From positions 124,001 to 188,000 of the forward strand of contig NZ_BAXA01000002.1 in the NCBI RefSeq assembly GCF_000698125.1: 64,000 nucleotides of DNA. Reading direction: 5' to 3'. Below are positions 24,425 through 33,493 of the stretch, piece by piece. The notes under the pieces were generated by a model, which was not told the origin of the DNA, did not search any database, and saw only the letters and a list, made by a program, of their open reading frames with translations. The translations under genes were made by a program, and so were the position numbers. This DNA is from Geomicrobium sp. JCM 19038. Lineage in GTDB: Bacteria > Bacillota > Bacilli > Bacillales > Marinococcaceae. Positions within the stretch are counted from its first letter, which is position 1. Every line of letters begins with the position of its first letter.

Positions 24425-25738
24425 TTGGAAAAAATTAGAGTCAGAGGAGGCAAACGGCTCAAAGGAACGGTCAAAGCGGAAGGTGCAAAGAACGCCGTTT
24501 TACCTGTGCTCGCAGCCTCATTATTAGCCGAAGAAGGAACTAGCACCATATATGATGTACCAGCACTCGCAGATGTATACACGATGAAGAGTGTATTGAA
24601 TCATTTGCAAATGGATGTTGATTATAAAGACGGGACATTTTATGCAAACGCAGAAGGGTCGTTACGACCAAATGCCCCGTTTGAATACGTGAGAAAGATG
24701 CGTGCTTCGTTTCTTGTAATGGGTCCACTTTTAGCCCGTACTGGAAACGTCCAAATTGCTCTACCTGGTGGATGTGCGATTGGTTCTAGACCGATTGATC
24801 AACACCTTAAAGGATTCGAAGCAATGGGTGCAACCGTTGAGATTGGTCAAGGGTATATTGAAGCCCGTGTAGAAGGTCGTCTCCAAGGCGCGAAGATCTA
24901 CATGGATTTCCCAAGTGTAGGTGCTACAGAGAACATTATGATGGCAGCAGCACTTGCTGAAGGAACGACTGTGATGGAGAACGTTGCAGAAGAACCTGAG
25001 ATTGTCTGCTTGGCAAACTACTTGAATGCAATGGGAGCAAAAGTTCGCGGAGCAGGAACAGCGACAATTCGCATTGAAGGTGTCGATCGTCTCGTTGCTG
25101 CTGATCACACAATTATCCCAGACCGTATTGAAGCTGGAACGTTTATGGTTGCAGCTGCGATTACAGGTGGAGATGTGTTCGTAGAAGGTGCACTTACAGA
25201 GCACTTACGACCGCTCGTTGCCAAGATGCGTGAAATGGGTGTTGTGATCGAGGAAGAAGAGAATGGAATGCGTGTTATCGGTCCAGATATTCTTCGTCCG
25301 GTAGATATTAAGACGATGCCACATCCGGGCTTCCCGACAGATATGCAAGCGCAATTCATGGCGTTGTTAACGCAAGCGAAAGGAACGAGTGTCGTTACAG
25401 AGACGGTATTTGAGAACCGTTTCATGCACATCGAAGAGTTCCGTCGTATGAATGCGAGCATTAAGATTGAAGATCGTTCAGCGATTGTAACAGGACCTAC
25501 GAAGTTACAAGGTGCAGAAGTTGCTGCAACAGACTTACGTGCGGCGGCTGCGCTAATTCTTGGAGGTCTTGTTGCCGAAGGTGTAACAGAGCTTACAGAG
25601 CTTCGCCACGTTGATCGTGGATATGTTGATATTCACAAAAAGCTTGAGGGCATCGGCGCGCGCATTGAGCGTGTGACGGTTGAAGAAGCAACAGACGAAG
25701 ATTCTGTACGCTTGATCGATAACGAAGCTATCAACTAA
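24425..25738 (+). CDS. murAA: UDP-N-acetylglucosamine 1-carboxyvinyltransferase, MurAA
   Basis: Main enolpyruvyl transferase of peptidoglycan synthesis. 437 residues starting at TTG 24425 ([20 protein letters not shown]), with GGAGGGG 6 bases upstream; an ATG at 24404 would add 7 residues but lies before that site. Active-site Cys in [13 protein letters not shown], so fosfomycin-sensitive in principle. KVEGAKNAV-like N-terminal [18 protein letters not shown] and [13 protein letters not shown] are canonical. The window therefore carries both MurA paralogues. Confidence 0.96.
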   Translation: MEKIRVRGGKRLKGTVKAEGAKNAVLPVLAASLLAEEGTSTIYDVPALADVYTMKSVLNHLQMDVDYKDGTFYANAEGSLRPNAPFEYVRKMRASFLVMGPLLARTGNVQIALPGGCAIGSRPIDQHLKGFEAMGATVEIGQGYIEARVEGRLQGAKIYMDFPSVGATENIMMAAALAEGTTVMENVAEEPEIVCLANYLNAMGAKVRGAGTATIRIEGVDRLVAADHTIIPDRIEAGTFMVAAAITGGDVFVEGALTEHLRPLVAKMREMGVVIEEEENGMRVIGPDILRPVDIKTMPHPGFPTDMQAQFMALLTQAKGTSVVTETVFENRFMHIEEFRRMNASIKIEDRSAIVTGPTKLQGAEVAATDLRAAAALILGGLVAEGVTELTELRHVDRGYVDIHKKLEGIGARIERVTVEEATDEDSVRLIDNEAIN

Positions 25739-25756
25739 ATAGTATGATCATTAGTG

Positions 25757-25790
25757 CCGTAGACCGTTCGTGTCTGCGGTTATTTTTTTC
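25757..25790 (+). terminator. Terminator after murAA
   Basis: CCGTAGAC (25757-25764) pairs with GTCTGCGG (25772-25779), followed by TTATTTTTTT. Confidence 0.8.
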
Positions 25791-25861
25791 TCAAACTTGA
25801 CTGTTATGAAGCGTTTGCGTACGATTTTGTTACAGAATGTTGAATAGAAGGAGGGAAAGTG

Positions 25862-26122
25862 ATGGATTGGCGTTTTAAAGTTGCAAACCGTGAAGCCTGG
25901 ATCGGTGTAGCGCTTGCCGTGATCAATTTTCTCTGGTGGTACGGATTTGCCTATGGACTAGGTTCAGGACCTGTCTCGGAATATCAATTTATATTCGGGA
26001 TGCCTGCTTGGTTTTTTTACAGTTGTGTTGTTGGCTCATTACTTATGATTATACTCGTCATCATCGTCGTAAAGTTTTTCCTAACTGAAGTTCCTTTAGA
26101 TGAGGAGGAAGACCACTCATGA
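25862..26122 (+). CDS. YhdT-family (DUF997) small membrane protein
   Basis: 86 residues with two membrane segments (IGVALAVINFLWWYGFAYGLG and WFFYSCVVGSLLMIILVIIVVKFFL) and an acidic C-terminus. The FGMPAWFFYSCV pattern is that of DUF997/YhdT proteins, which always precede a sodium/pantothenate symporter gene; it is probably an accessory subunit. It overlaps the symporter gene by ATGA. ATG 25862 with GGAGGGA upstream. Confidence 0.85.
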   Translation: MDWRFKVANREAWIGVALAVINFLWWYGFAYGLGSGPVSEYQFIFGMPAWFFYSCVVGSLLMIILVIIVVKFFLTEVPLDEEEDHS

Positions 26123-27567
26123 ATTGGGGTGTGATGATTCCTCTTATTATTTTTTTGGCGGTTGTATTTGTCGTTGGCTTCTGGTCATCAAAGACGGTCT
26201 ATGCAAAATCGGATTTTATGCAAGAATACTTTCTTGGGAGTCGAGAGCTTGGCGGATTGATTCTTGCGATGACAATGATTGCTACATATGGAAGTGCGAG
26301 TAGTTTCGTAGGGGGTCCAGGTGTTGCGTATACAGAAGGACTTGGCTGGGTGCTATTATCAATGGCGCAAGTTGCAACAGGCTACTTCGTCTTACTGATT
26401 CTCGGAAAGAAATTCGCGATTATGGCCCGTCGTTACAATGCAGTAACGCTCGTTGATTATATGAAAGTGCGCTATGACAATAGTAAAGCGGTGGTCATTT
26501 TAAGTGCGCTTAGCATTATTATCTTCTTATTCGCAGCGATGACTGCACAATGGGTCGGTGGTGCGCGTCTTATTGAAGCAATTACGGGATTGAGCTATAC
26601 GACGGCACTTTTTGTGTTTGCGGCAGCAGTACTCGTTTACGTGATTATCGGTGGTTTTCGTGCTATTGCTGTAACCGATATGATTCAAGGTTTGATTATG
26701 TTTGCAGGAACGTTAATTCTTTTAGTCGCAACTGTGATTGCCGGAGGCGGCATGCAGAACATTATGACGGAACTGGCTCAAGAGAATGAAATGCTACTTA
26801 CGCCGTTCGGTCACGATGGAAGTTTAACCCCACTATATGTGTCTTCATTTTGGATCTTAGTCGGTGTTGGGGTTGTTGGGCTTCCGCAAATCGCTGTGCG
26901 AGCCATGTCTTACAAAGACTCACGCGCGATGCACCGAGCATTGATTGTCGGAACGATTGTTGTGGCATTTATGATGTTCGGCATGCATTTAGCAGGAGTG
27001 CTTGCGCGTCCAATTTTACCTGGTATCGATGAACCAGATACGGTGATGCCAACACTTGCGATGACCGTGTTGCCGGCGTGGCTCGCAGGTATAGTGCTTG
27101 CTGCACCGATGGCTGCTATTATGTCGACGGTTGATGCGTTGCTTCTTATGGTAAGTTCAGCGGTCGTAAAAGATGTGTATTATAACTATGTGAATCCAAA
27201 GGCAACGGAGAAGAAGATTAAACAAGTGAGTATTGGTGTGACGAGTGTGTTAGGGATCTCAGTCGTCTTCTTTGCACTTAGTCCCCCGGACTTGCTCATA
27301 TGGTTGAATTTGTTTGCGTTTGGTGGATTGGAGTCAGCTTTCGTATGGCCATTAGTGCTTGGGCTCTATTGGGCGCGTGGAAACAAATACGGAGCATTGG
27401 CCTCGATTATTCTTGGGGTTGGCAGTTACATTGCCATTTCTGTCTTTGCACCAGAACCGTTTGGCATGCACTCTGTCGTTCTTCCGGTCGTCTTATCACT
27501 CGTCGGTTATGTGCTTGCGAGTCTTCTTACGAGTTCAAAGCAGTCTCATACAATTGAAACGTCCTGA
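26119..27567 (+). CDS. panF: Sodium/pantothenate symporter (SSS family)
   Basis: 482-residue sodium:solute symporter with about 13 membrane segments. Typical SSS motifs: FLGSRELGGLILAMTMIATYGSASSFVGGPG near the N-terminus, GGFRAIAVTDMIQGLIM and PMAAIMSTVDALLLMVSSAVVKD (helix 8-9 Na+ site). The neighbouring DUF997 gene supports pantothenate as substrate. The pair is inserted between murAA and spoIID relative to B. subtilis. In an alkaliphile, Na+ coupling would be advantageous. Confidence 0.85.
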   Translation: MNWGVMIPLIIFLAVVFVVGFWSSKTVYAKSDFMQEYFLGSRELGGLILAMTMIATYGSASSFVGGPGVAYTEGLGWVLLSMAQVATGYFVLLILGKKFAIMARRYNAVTLVDYMKVRYDNSKAVVILSALSIIIFLFAAMTAQWVGGARLIEAITGLSYTTALFVFAAAVLVYVIIGGFRAIAVTDMIQGLIMFAGTLILLVATVIAGGGMQNIMTELAQENEMLLTPFGHDGSLTPLYVSSFWILVGVGVVGLPQIAVRAMSYKDSRAMHRALIVGTIVVAFMMFGMHLAGVLARPILPGIDEPDTVMPTLAMTVLPAWLAGIVLAAPMAAIMSTVDALLLMVSSAVVKDVYYNYVNPKATEKKIKQVSIGVTSVLGISVVFFALSPPDLLIWLNLFAFGGLESAFVWPLVLGLYWARGNKYGALASIILGVGSYIAISVFAPEPFGMHSVVLPVVLSLVGYVLASLLTSSKQSHTIETS

Positions 27568-27673
27568 TTCGATTTATTCCTGAAGTTCTATTTGTGTTTT
27601 TGACGCCATACGATGATAGTGGTTCAGTCAAGACAGATGCAAGTGGACAAGTAGGAATGGAGGGACTTCAGAT

Positions 27674-28726
27674 TTGAAGCAAATCTTCGTCGTCATCAGT
27701 GTACTAACTAGTGTATGTATCGTCCTTCCCGCTGTACTCGTGATGCTATTCTCTGATTCGAGGGCAGCAACGGACCTTGCCGTAGACCATGTGGCAGAAG
27801 ACCAAGAGGAAAGAGCTGAAGAAGAAGAAGTGGGCAAAGAGGAAGTTGAAGAAGTGTTTGTCCCTGTATACCGTGATGCAAGTGAGACGGTTCAAGAAGT
27901 GGAGCTTGAACAATACGTTGCCGGGGTCGTCGCAAGTGAGATGCCTGCATCATTTGAGATGGAAGCGTTAAAAGCACAAGCACTTGTTGCGAGAACGTTT
28001 GTTGTGAAGCAGATGGAAAATGAAGAAAGCATCCAATTACCAGAAGGCGCACTCGTGACCGATACAACTTCGCACCAAGTCTATCATAGTACCGAAGAGC
28101 TTCAAGAGTTGTGGGGCAGTGACTACGATGAGAAGATGGAACGAATTCAAAAAGCGGTTCATGCTACAAAAGGCGAAGTGATTACCCACGAAGGAACGCC
28201 AATTACTGCGTCGTTCTTTTCGACGAGCAATGGCTATACGGAGAATGCCGAAGATTACTGGGCAAATGAGTTGCCCTATTTAAAAAGTGTTGAAAGTCCG
28301 TGGGACCAAAACAATTCCCCGCGTTTTACGAACACAGTAAGGATTCCAGTAAGTGATGCAGAAGCGAAGTTAGGTGTAAGTATCCCTGCTACGGAAGAAT
28401 TCGCTCCAATTACGGAAAGAACAGAAGGCGGGCGTGTGCAAGAAGTTACGATTTCAGGGGAAACATTTCACGGTAGAGAGATTCGTGAAGCGTTAGGACT
28501 TGATTCAAGTGACTTCTCGTGGCATAGGGAAGCCGATGAACTCGTTGTAAGTACAAAAGGCTGGGGTCACGGTGTAGGCATGAGTCAATACGGAGCGGAT
28601 GGCATGGCAAAGAGCGGGAACAGTTATGAAGAGATCGTCGCTCATTATTATCAAGAAATTCAAATTGAAAATCATCACTCGCAGCTTGAGCAGTACGCAC
28701 TAAACACTGTTGAAGAGGATGAGTAA
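27674..28726 (+). CDS. spoIID: Stage II sporulation protein D
   Basis: Lytic transglycosylase of the SpoIIDMP complex that thins septal and engulfing peptidoglycan in the mother cell. 350 residues: N-terminal membrane anchor (IFVVISVLTSVCIVLPAVLVMLF), a Glu-rich linker, then the SpoIID domain with EQYVAGVVASEMPASFEMEALKAQALVARTF (catalytic Glu in VASEMP) and KGWGHGVGMSQYGADGMAK. TTG start with GGAGGG 9 bases upstream; this start gives MKQIFVV as in B. subtilis. Confidence 0.95.
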   Translation: MKQIFVVISVLTSVCIVLPAVLVMLFSDSRAATDLAVDHVAEDQEERAEEEEVGKEEVEEVFVPVYRDASETVQEVELEQYVAGVVASEMPASFEMEALKAQALVARTFVVKQMENEESIQLPEGALVTDTTSHQVYHSTEELQELWGSDYDEKMERIQKAVHATKGEVITHEGTPITASFFSTSNGYTENAEDYWANELPYLKSVESPWDQNNSPRFTNTVRIPVSDAEAKLGVSIPATEEFAPITERTEGGRVQEVTISGETFHGREIREALGLDSSDFSWHREADELVVSTKGWGHGVGMSQYGADGMAKSGNSYEEIVAHYYQEIQIENHHSQLEQYALNTVEEDE

Positions 28727-28731
28727 TATGG

Positions 28732-28760
28732 AGAGTTGTCCTTTGGGGGCAACTCTTTTT
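28732..28760 (+). terminator. Terminator after spoIID
   Basis: AGAGTTG (28732-28738) and CAACTCT (28750-28756) plus T-run. Confidence 0.8.
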
Positions 28761-28851
28761 GATTGTTTTTCAAGAACTATCTAAAAATTTTCTTAATAGG
28801 TGTATATCTTTCTGTGAAAATGATCAGACTGGTTGCTGAGGTGGTGATCAA

Positions 28852-29732
28852 ATGAAAGATCAAGAGAAAAAAGTTTCTCAGGAACAAGAAAACCGAGGCC
28901 AAATGAAACAAATAACAAAAAAACCGTGGTTTTGGCCAGCTGTTTATCTTAGCGTTTGTGCCGTGTTACTCAGTTCATTCTTTATCTTCCAAGGTGGCGG
29001 AACTGACCTTGCAGATGATGAGGGAGAGCCAGCAGAAGAAGAAAGCATCTTCGACTTTGGAAACGATGCAAATGATGAAGAAGCAATGCCGGTTGGTGTT
29101 GAAGAAGAGCACATGCAACTCCCAGTTTTTGATGAGTCTGTCGTAGAAGTTGTTGGACATTTCTATGATCATAATGCGACGGCTGAAGAGCAAGAAGCTG
29201 CACTCGTTTACTACAACCAGACGTATTACCAAAATAAAGGAATTGACCTTGCGAATCCAGATGGAGAGTCGTTTGACGTAACAGCAGCTCTTAGCGGTGA
29301 AGTCATTAAAGCTGAACAAGATCCACTTTTAGGACATGTTGTTGAAATCTCTCACGGTTCAGATCTTGTAACTGCGTATCATAGTTTAGAAGGGTTACAA
29401 GTTGAAGAAGGCGATACGGTAACAAAAGGAACAATTATCGGTTCAGCTGGAGAAAATGAGTACAATCAAGATGCAGGCGTACACGCACACTTTGAAGTTC
29501 GTCAAAGTGGTGTTGCTTACAACCCGATGGAAGCATTAGATCTACGTATGGCAGAAATGTCATTTGATGATTCAGAAGGAATTCAAGAAGGTACAACCCC
29601 TGCAGATGAAACCGACACGCCTCTGACGAAGAAGGCGAAGATGAAGCAGATGAACGTGAAGATGAAGACGCTCCCGTAGAAGATGAGTCAACGGATGAAG
29701 ACGATTCAGACGACGAAGATACAGATGAATAA
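28852..29732 (+). CDS. spoIIQ: Stage II sporulation protein Q (frameshifted near 29620)
   Basis: Forespore membrane protein whose LytM domain binds SpoIIIAH across the intermembrane space during engulfment. One membrane segment (FWPAVYLSVCAVLLSSFFIF), then an M23-type domain (~residues 130-235) ending HAHFEVRQSG. The usual zinc ligand His of HxGID is Asn here (QNKGIDLANPDG); B. subtilis SpoIIQ has Ser, so both are degenerate peptidases used for binding. Break near 29620 (ACGCCTCT for ACGCCCTCT) truncates an Asp/Glu-rich tail; the restored protein has 293 residues and ends at 29732. Confidence 0.93.
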
Positions 29733-29749
29733 TAAATGGCAAAACGCTT

Positions 29750-29778
29750 AAGTCCTCGATTTCGGGGGCTTTTTTTTG
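29750..29778 (+). terminator. Terminator after spoIIQ
   Basis: AAGTCCTCGA (29750-29759) pairs with TCGGGGGCTT (29762-29771) including G-T pairs, followed by TTTTTT. Confidence 0.8.
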
Positions 29779-29845
29779 TTGTTTAAAACTGTCATCGGCA
29801 GAAAATTTTATGAAAGCGCTTTATTTAAATTTCAAAAAATTGTTC

Positions 29846-29874
29846 TTGCTTTTTCCTTTTTGAAGGATTATGAT
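29846..29874 (+). promoter_or_regulatory. Candidate promoter of glnK-amtB
   Basis: TTGCTT (29846-29851), 17-bp spacer, TATGAT (29869-29874). The -35 is poor, which would suit an activated or nitrogen-regulated promoter. Confidence 0.5.
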
Positions 29875-29892
29875 AATTTCCATAACGTTATA

Positions 29893-29909
29893 TGTTAACT
29901 ATATTTACA
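29893..29909 (+). promoter_or_regulatory. TnrA/GlnR box upstream of glnK-amtB
   Basis: TGTTAACTATATTTACA fits TGTNA-N7-TNACA exactly. It lies 14 bases before the glnK start and just upstream of its Shine-Dalgarno sequence, downstream of the candidate promoter. A weaker copy with two mismatches (TGATAATTTCCATAACG) is at 29871-29887, 22 bp away, as in paired GlnR sites. Confidence 0.7.
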
Positions 29910-29923
29910 TAAGGGGGAGGAGC

Positions 29924-30264
29924 ATGAAGAAAGTTGAAGCAATCATCCGTCCTGAACATTTCCAAACGCTTCGCAAACGATTAGAGAGTTTTGGCGTGAA
30001 AGGCTTAACTGTATCTGAAGTCGCGGGTTGTGGGAAGCAGAAAGGTCAAGAAGGGTCTTTCGAGGGAATAAATTTGAAGTAACGTTGCTTCCTAAAGTTA
30101 AGATCGAAATGGTCATTGGCGAAGAACAGCTGGATGAAATTATTGAACTTATAACTGAATGTTCTTATACCGGTAAAGTAGGCGATGGCAAGATTTTTGT
30201 TTTTGATGTTCAAGAAGCGATCCGAATTCGCACGAAAGAACGTGGGGTTGAAGCAATCTCTTAA
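29924..30264 (+). CDS. glnK: PII nitrogen regulatory protein, GlnK/NrgB type (frameshifted near 30054)
   Basis: Trimeric sensor of ATP/ADP and 2-oxoglutarate that blocks AmtB and interacts with TnrA when nitrogen is plentiful. ATG 29924 after AAGGGGGAGG; MKKVEAIIRPEHF is the canonical start. Break in the T-loop, GQEG|VFRGNKFEV: GGGTC for GGGGTC (one G lost). Restored length 113 residues. The residue matching the uridylylated Tyr51 of E. coli GlnB is Phe (RGNKF), so no uridylylation is expected. Followed 32 bp later by amtB. Confidence 0.93.
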
Positions 30265-30296
30265 AACGAGAAAGTAACTACTAAGGAGGAACGAAT

Positions 30297-31598
30297 ATGG
30301 ATGCTGTTGCAGTAGATACGATGTGGGTCATGATCGCAACGTTTTTAGTTTTCTTTATGCATGCGGGATTTGCGATGTTAGAAACAGGGTTTTCTAGATC
30401 GAAGAATGCGGTCAACATTCTTATGAAGAACTTACTAACGATGGCGGTAGCCGTTATTGCGTTTTACGTCGTTGGCTTTGCCTTTATGTTTGGCGATACA
30501 GCTGGTGGAATTCTAGGAATGAGTGGCTTTGCTTTAAGTGGTGTTGAAGACATTGGCTTCTTTGCATTCCAAGCAATGTTTGCCGCTACTTGTGCGACAA
30601 TTATCTCAGGGGCTGTCGCTGAGCGGATGAAGCTTGGCAGCTACATTGCGCTAGCGGTAGCGATGGTTGTGATTATCTATCCAATGGTTGGACACTGGAT
30701 TTGGTCAGACAATGGTTGGCTCGCAAACCTCGGTTTCGTTGATTTTGCTGGTTCGACAGTTGTTCACTTTACCGGTGCAGCAGCGGCTGCGGTAGCGGTG
30801 TTCATCCTTGGGGGTCGAATCGGGAAGTACAATAAGGACGGTTCGGCGAATGCAATTCCAGGACACAACTTGCCGCTCGGTGCTCTCGGTGTATTTATTC
30901 TTTGGTTCGGTTGGTTTGGTTTTAACGGGGGAAGTACATTGTCTCCGGCGGATCCGTTGTTAACGTCAATTGTCGTCTGTACAGCACTAAGTGCTTCAGG
31001 TGGAGTTGTCGCAACAGCCCTTTACACAATGCTTAAATACAAGAGGGTTGATGGTTCTCTTACAATGAATGGTGCGCTTGCCGGTCTCGTTGGGATTACT
31101 GCTGGTGCTGCCGACGTTGCACCGATTGGTGCCCTTATTATGGGTCTTGTGGCAGGGGTCATTCTTGTTGAAGCCGTTGCACTCCTTGATAACAAATTAA
31201 AGCTTGATGATCCAGTTGGTGCGATTGCTGTTCATGGGATTTGTGGAATTTGGGGAACCGTAGCTGTCGGATTATTTGCCCTCGAAGGTGGGCTGTTCTA
31301 CGGCGGTGGTGTTGCACTTCTAGGCATACAAGCACTCGGCGTTGCAGCAGTCATGGCTTGGGTACTAGGTTCTACTTTCGTAGTTGTTAAGATTATTGGT
31401 GCATTAGGCGGAGGCATTCGTGTTAGTGAAGAAGAAGAGCTTGCCGGTCTCGACTTTAGTGAACACGGTTCAAATGCATACGATCAAGGTTCAACTGCCT
31501 TAGGGCTTGGGAATAGACAGAGCACAGCCGGGGTGGGTGAAGATTTAATTACCCGACTTGATTCCATTGCAACGGATAAAAAAGGTGCGAGTGTTTAA
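30297..31598 (+). CDS. amtB: Ammonium transporter
   Basis: 433-residue Amt/Rh channel, 11 membrane helices expected. The twin pore His residues are visible in STVVHFTGAAAAAVAVF and IAVHGICGIWGTVAVGLFA, and the family signature is DFAGSTVVHF..GAAALA-like. GGAGG precedes the ATG. The cytoplasmic C-terminus (~45 residues) includes the GIRVSEEEELAGLD segment that contacts PII. Forms an ammonium-uptake module with glnK, inserted between spoIIQ and spoIIID. Confidence 0.96.
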   Translation: MDAVAVDTMWVMIATFLVFFMHAGFAMLETGFSRSKNAVNILMKNLLTMAVAVIAFYVVGFAFMFGDTAGGILGMSGFALSGVEDIGFFAFQAMFAATCATIISGAVAERMKLGSYIALAVAMVVIIYPMVGHWIWSDNGWLANLGFVDFAGSTVVHFTGAAAAAVAVFILGGRIGKYNKDGSANAIPGHNLPLGALGVFILWFGWFGFNGGSTLSPADPLLTSIVVCTALSASGGVVATALYTMLKYKRVDGSLTMNGALAGLVGITAGAADVAPIGALIMGLVAGVILVEAVALLDNKLKLDDPVGAIAVHGICGIWGTVAVGLFALEGGLFYGGGVALLGIQALGVAAVMAWVLGSTFVVVKIIGALGGGIRVSEEEELAGLDFSEHGSNAYDQGSTALGLGNRQSTAGVGEDLITRLDSIATDKKGASV

Positions 31599-32020
31599 AT
31601 GAATTTTTGAGGCGCGGTCTGTTGATCGTGCTTTTTTTTGCGTTTAGGAGAATAATAAGCGGTCATTTTCGAATGTACGAATCTAATTATCCCAATCGGT
31701 GCATGAGCTAGTGAGAAGCCCCAGATCTTTTCTAAGGGATTGTGTGATGGGTAGAAGACCTTTTTTAGTTAAACGCGTGATGTCACAGTGGATATCCTTG
31801 AGAGCGAAAGGGATTTTGGTTCGAATTTTTAGTGAATGCTCGACGAAACATAAGTAAGAAAGGGGAAGGTTCTTAACTTTTTTTTAGGTAAAACGGGCAG
31901 GTAGCGGTGTTTTTTGGAAGCTTTTTTTGTGCAAACCCTTGTCCTTACTGACTTTTTGGTATATCTGCCAGTCTAGGTTAATAAACTGTAACAAACCATC
32001 CAGACTGGGAGGCGAGCGGT
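31599..32020. other. Intergenic region before spoIIID
   Basis: 422 bp without a gene. A weak hairpin (GCGCGGTC..GATCGTGC, 31610-31640) with T-run ends amtB. The middle holds two further T-rich stretches near 31760 and 31880 without clear stems. A mother-cell (SigE/SigK) promoter for spoIIID must lie near 31950-32000 (GGTATATC at about 31959 is a poor candidate -35). B. subtilis ywnJ is absent. Confidence 0.5.
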
Positions 32021-32290
32021 GTGCATGACTACATCAAAGAGCGAACGATCAAGATTGGAAGGTACATTGTGGAAACCCGTAAAACCGTCCGGACAATCGC
32101 CAAGGAATTCGGTGTTTCTAAAAGTACTGTTCATAAAGATTTAACGGAGCGATTACCCGAAATTAACCCAGAACTTGCGAATGAGGTGAAAGTGATTCTT
32201 GAATATCACAAATCAATTCGTCACCTTCGAGGGGGAGAGGCGACGAAAGTAAAGTATAAGAAGAACACAGAATCTGTATCACAACGATAG
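32021..32290 (+). CDS. spoIIID: Stage III sporulation transcriptional regulator SpoIIID
   Basis: Small DNA-binding protein of the mother cell that represses and activates SigE genes and aids sigK expression. 89 residues, nearly identical to the B. subtilis protein: MHDYIKERTIKIGRYIVETRKTV, a helix-turn-helix in VRTIAKEFGVSKSTVHKDLTERL, and basic C-terminal helix HLRGGEATKVKYKK. GTG start with GGGAGG upstream. Confidence 0.97.
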   Translation: MHDYIKERTIKIGRYIVETRKTVRTIAKEFGVSKSTVHKDLTERLPEINPELANEVKVILEYHKSIRHLRGGEATKVKYKKNTESVSQR

Positions 32291-32334
32291 TTACGTACAC
32301 AACTTTTTCTGAATTTTTAACATAATTATTCAAG

Positions 32335-32374
32335 AGGGTTTGATCGCTTTTTCATGTCGCGATCAACCTTTTTT
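32335..32374 (+). terminator. Terminator after spoIIID
   Basis: GGTTTGATCGC (32337-32347) pairs with GCGATCAACC (32359-32368), then a T-run. Confidence 0.8.
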
Positions 32375-32476
32375 AACTTGACGTGAAGACAAGCTTGCCG
32401 CTAAAACTGAGTGACGATTCAGTCAGAGTGTGATAAGCTATAAATTGAATATTCTAACGAGTTGGGAGAGAGTTCG

Positions 32477-33421
32477 ATGCTAAAAGACGCAGTAGATTTA
32501 CCCGTCATTGCAGCGCCAATGTTTCTCGTTTCTGGAACAGAGTGGGTGATCGAGACTTGTAAGCAAGGAGTGATCGGCACCTTCCCGCTACTTAATGCCC
32601 GTACTGGTGAAGCGCTTGAAGAATGGATGACGGAGATTAAGACAGAGCTTGAAAAAGCGAAAGAAGAGAATCCAGATCAAACCATCGCACCGTGGGGTGT
32701 GAACTTAATTGTTCATAAGTCCAATGCGCGTTACGAAGAAGACTTAGAGCGGATTCGTCACTTTCAGCCGCCACTCGTTATTACGTCTTTAGGAAATCCA
32801 ACGCCCGTCGTTGATGTCGTACATAGTTATGGTGGCAAAGTGTACTCCGATGTCATTACAGCGAAGCATGCGAAAAAGGCTGCGAGTGTCGGTGTTGATG
32901 GACTTATTCTCGTCTGCGCAGGTGCAGGTGGACACGGAGGGTTGCTCAATCCGATGGCGTTCATTTCGGAAGTGAAACAATTTTTTGATGGGACAATCGT
33001 TCTTGCAGGTTGTATCTCAAATGGGAATGAGGTGCTCGCAGCAGAGGTTCTTGGCGCAGACTTTGCGTACATGGGAACAAGGCTGATCGCAACGACTGAA
33101 TCGATGGCAAATGACGGATATAAAGAAATGCTCATTAACTCTAAAGTTGATGATATTCTCTATACAGATGCTATTAGCGGTGTAAACGCGAACTTCCTCG
33201 TACCGAGTATGCAAGCAGCAGGGCTTGACCCGGCGAATTTACAGCCAGCAGGTGAATACGATGCTAACCGCTCAAGACGAGAAGCGAAGTCTTGGAAAGA
33301 CATCTGGAGCGCGGGTCAAGGTGTTACATCAGTCAATCAGATTTCGAGCTTGAAAGATACGATTGATGAGTTAAAGCGAGAATACAAGCAGGCCATTGAT
33401 GTAACCGCTGCCAAACGATAA
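32477..33421 (+). CDS. Nitronate monooxygenase-family flavoprotein
   Basis: 314-residue FMN-dependent TIM barrel. Family motifs: PVIAAPMFLVSG at the N-terminus, ILVCAGAGGHGG (phosphate-binding region) and GADFAYMGTRLIATTESMA. Members oxidise alkyl nitronates such as propionate-3-nitronate or act as enoyl reductases, so substrate cannot be fixed. ATG 32477 follows GGGAGAG; a TTG at 32462 would add 5 residues. Stands alone, with its own terminator. Confidence 0.85.
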   Translation: MLKDAVDLPVIAAPMFLVSGTEWVIETCKQGVIGTFPLLNARTGEALEEWMTEIKTELEKAKEENPDQTIAPWGVNLIVHKSNARYEEDLERIRHFQPPLVITSLGNPTPVVDVVHSYGGKVYSDVITAKHAKKAASVGVDGLILVCAGAGGHGGLLNPMAFISEVKQFFDGTIVLAGCISNGNEVLAAEVLGADFAYMGTRLIATTESMANDGYKEMLINSKVDDILYTDAISGVNANFLVPSMQAAGLDPANLQPAGEYDANRSRREAKSWKDIWSAGQGVTSVNQISSLKDTIDELKREYKQAIDVTAAKR

Positions 33422-33447
33422 ACGATACCAACAAATGCGCATGCAAA

Positions 33448-33486
33448 AGCCTGATCTTCGACGAGTAGGAGATCAGGGCTACTTTT
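33448..33486 (+). terminator. Terminator after the nitronate monooxygenase gene
   Basis: AGCCTGATCT and AGATCAGGGCT (one bulged G) followed by ACTTTTTC; it lies just before the end of the convergent lepB and may serve both strands. Confidence 0.7.
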
Positions 33487-33493
33487 TCTCTGT

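Noticed and set aside
28852-29732. SpoIIQ with a missing zinc ligand as a novel pseudo-peptidase
   Set aside because: Loss of this His is already typical of SpoIIQ in Bacillus; here Asn instead of Ser is only a variant.
29811-29824. cre-like palindrome TGAAAGCGCTTTAT upstream of glnK
   Set aside because: The core AAAGCGCTTT is palindromic but the 3' end misses two consensus bases, and it lies just before a weak promoter where function cannot be judged.
31818-31828. GGTTCGAATTT resembling a tRNA T-loop
   Set aside because: No acceptor, D-arm or anticodon stem can be built around it.
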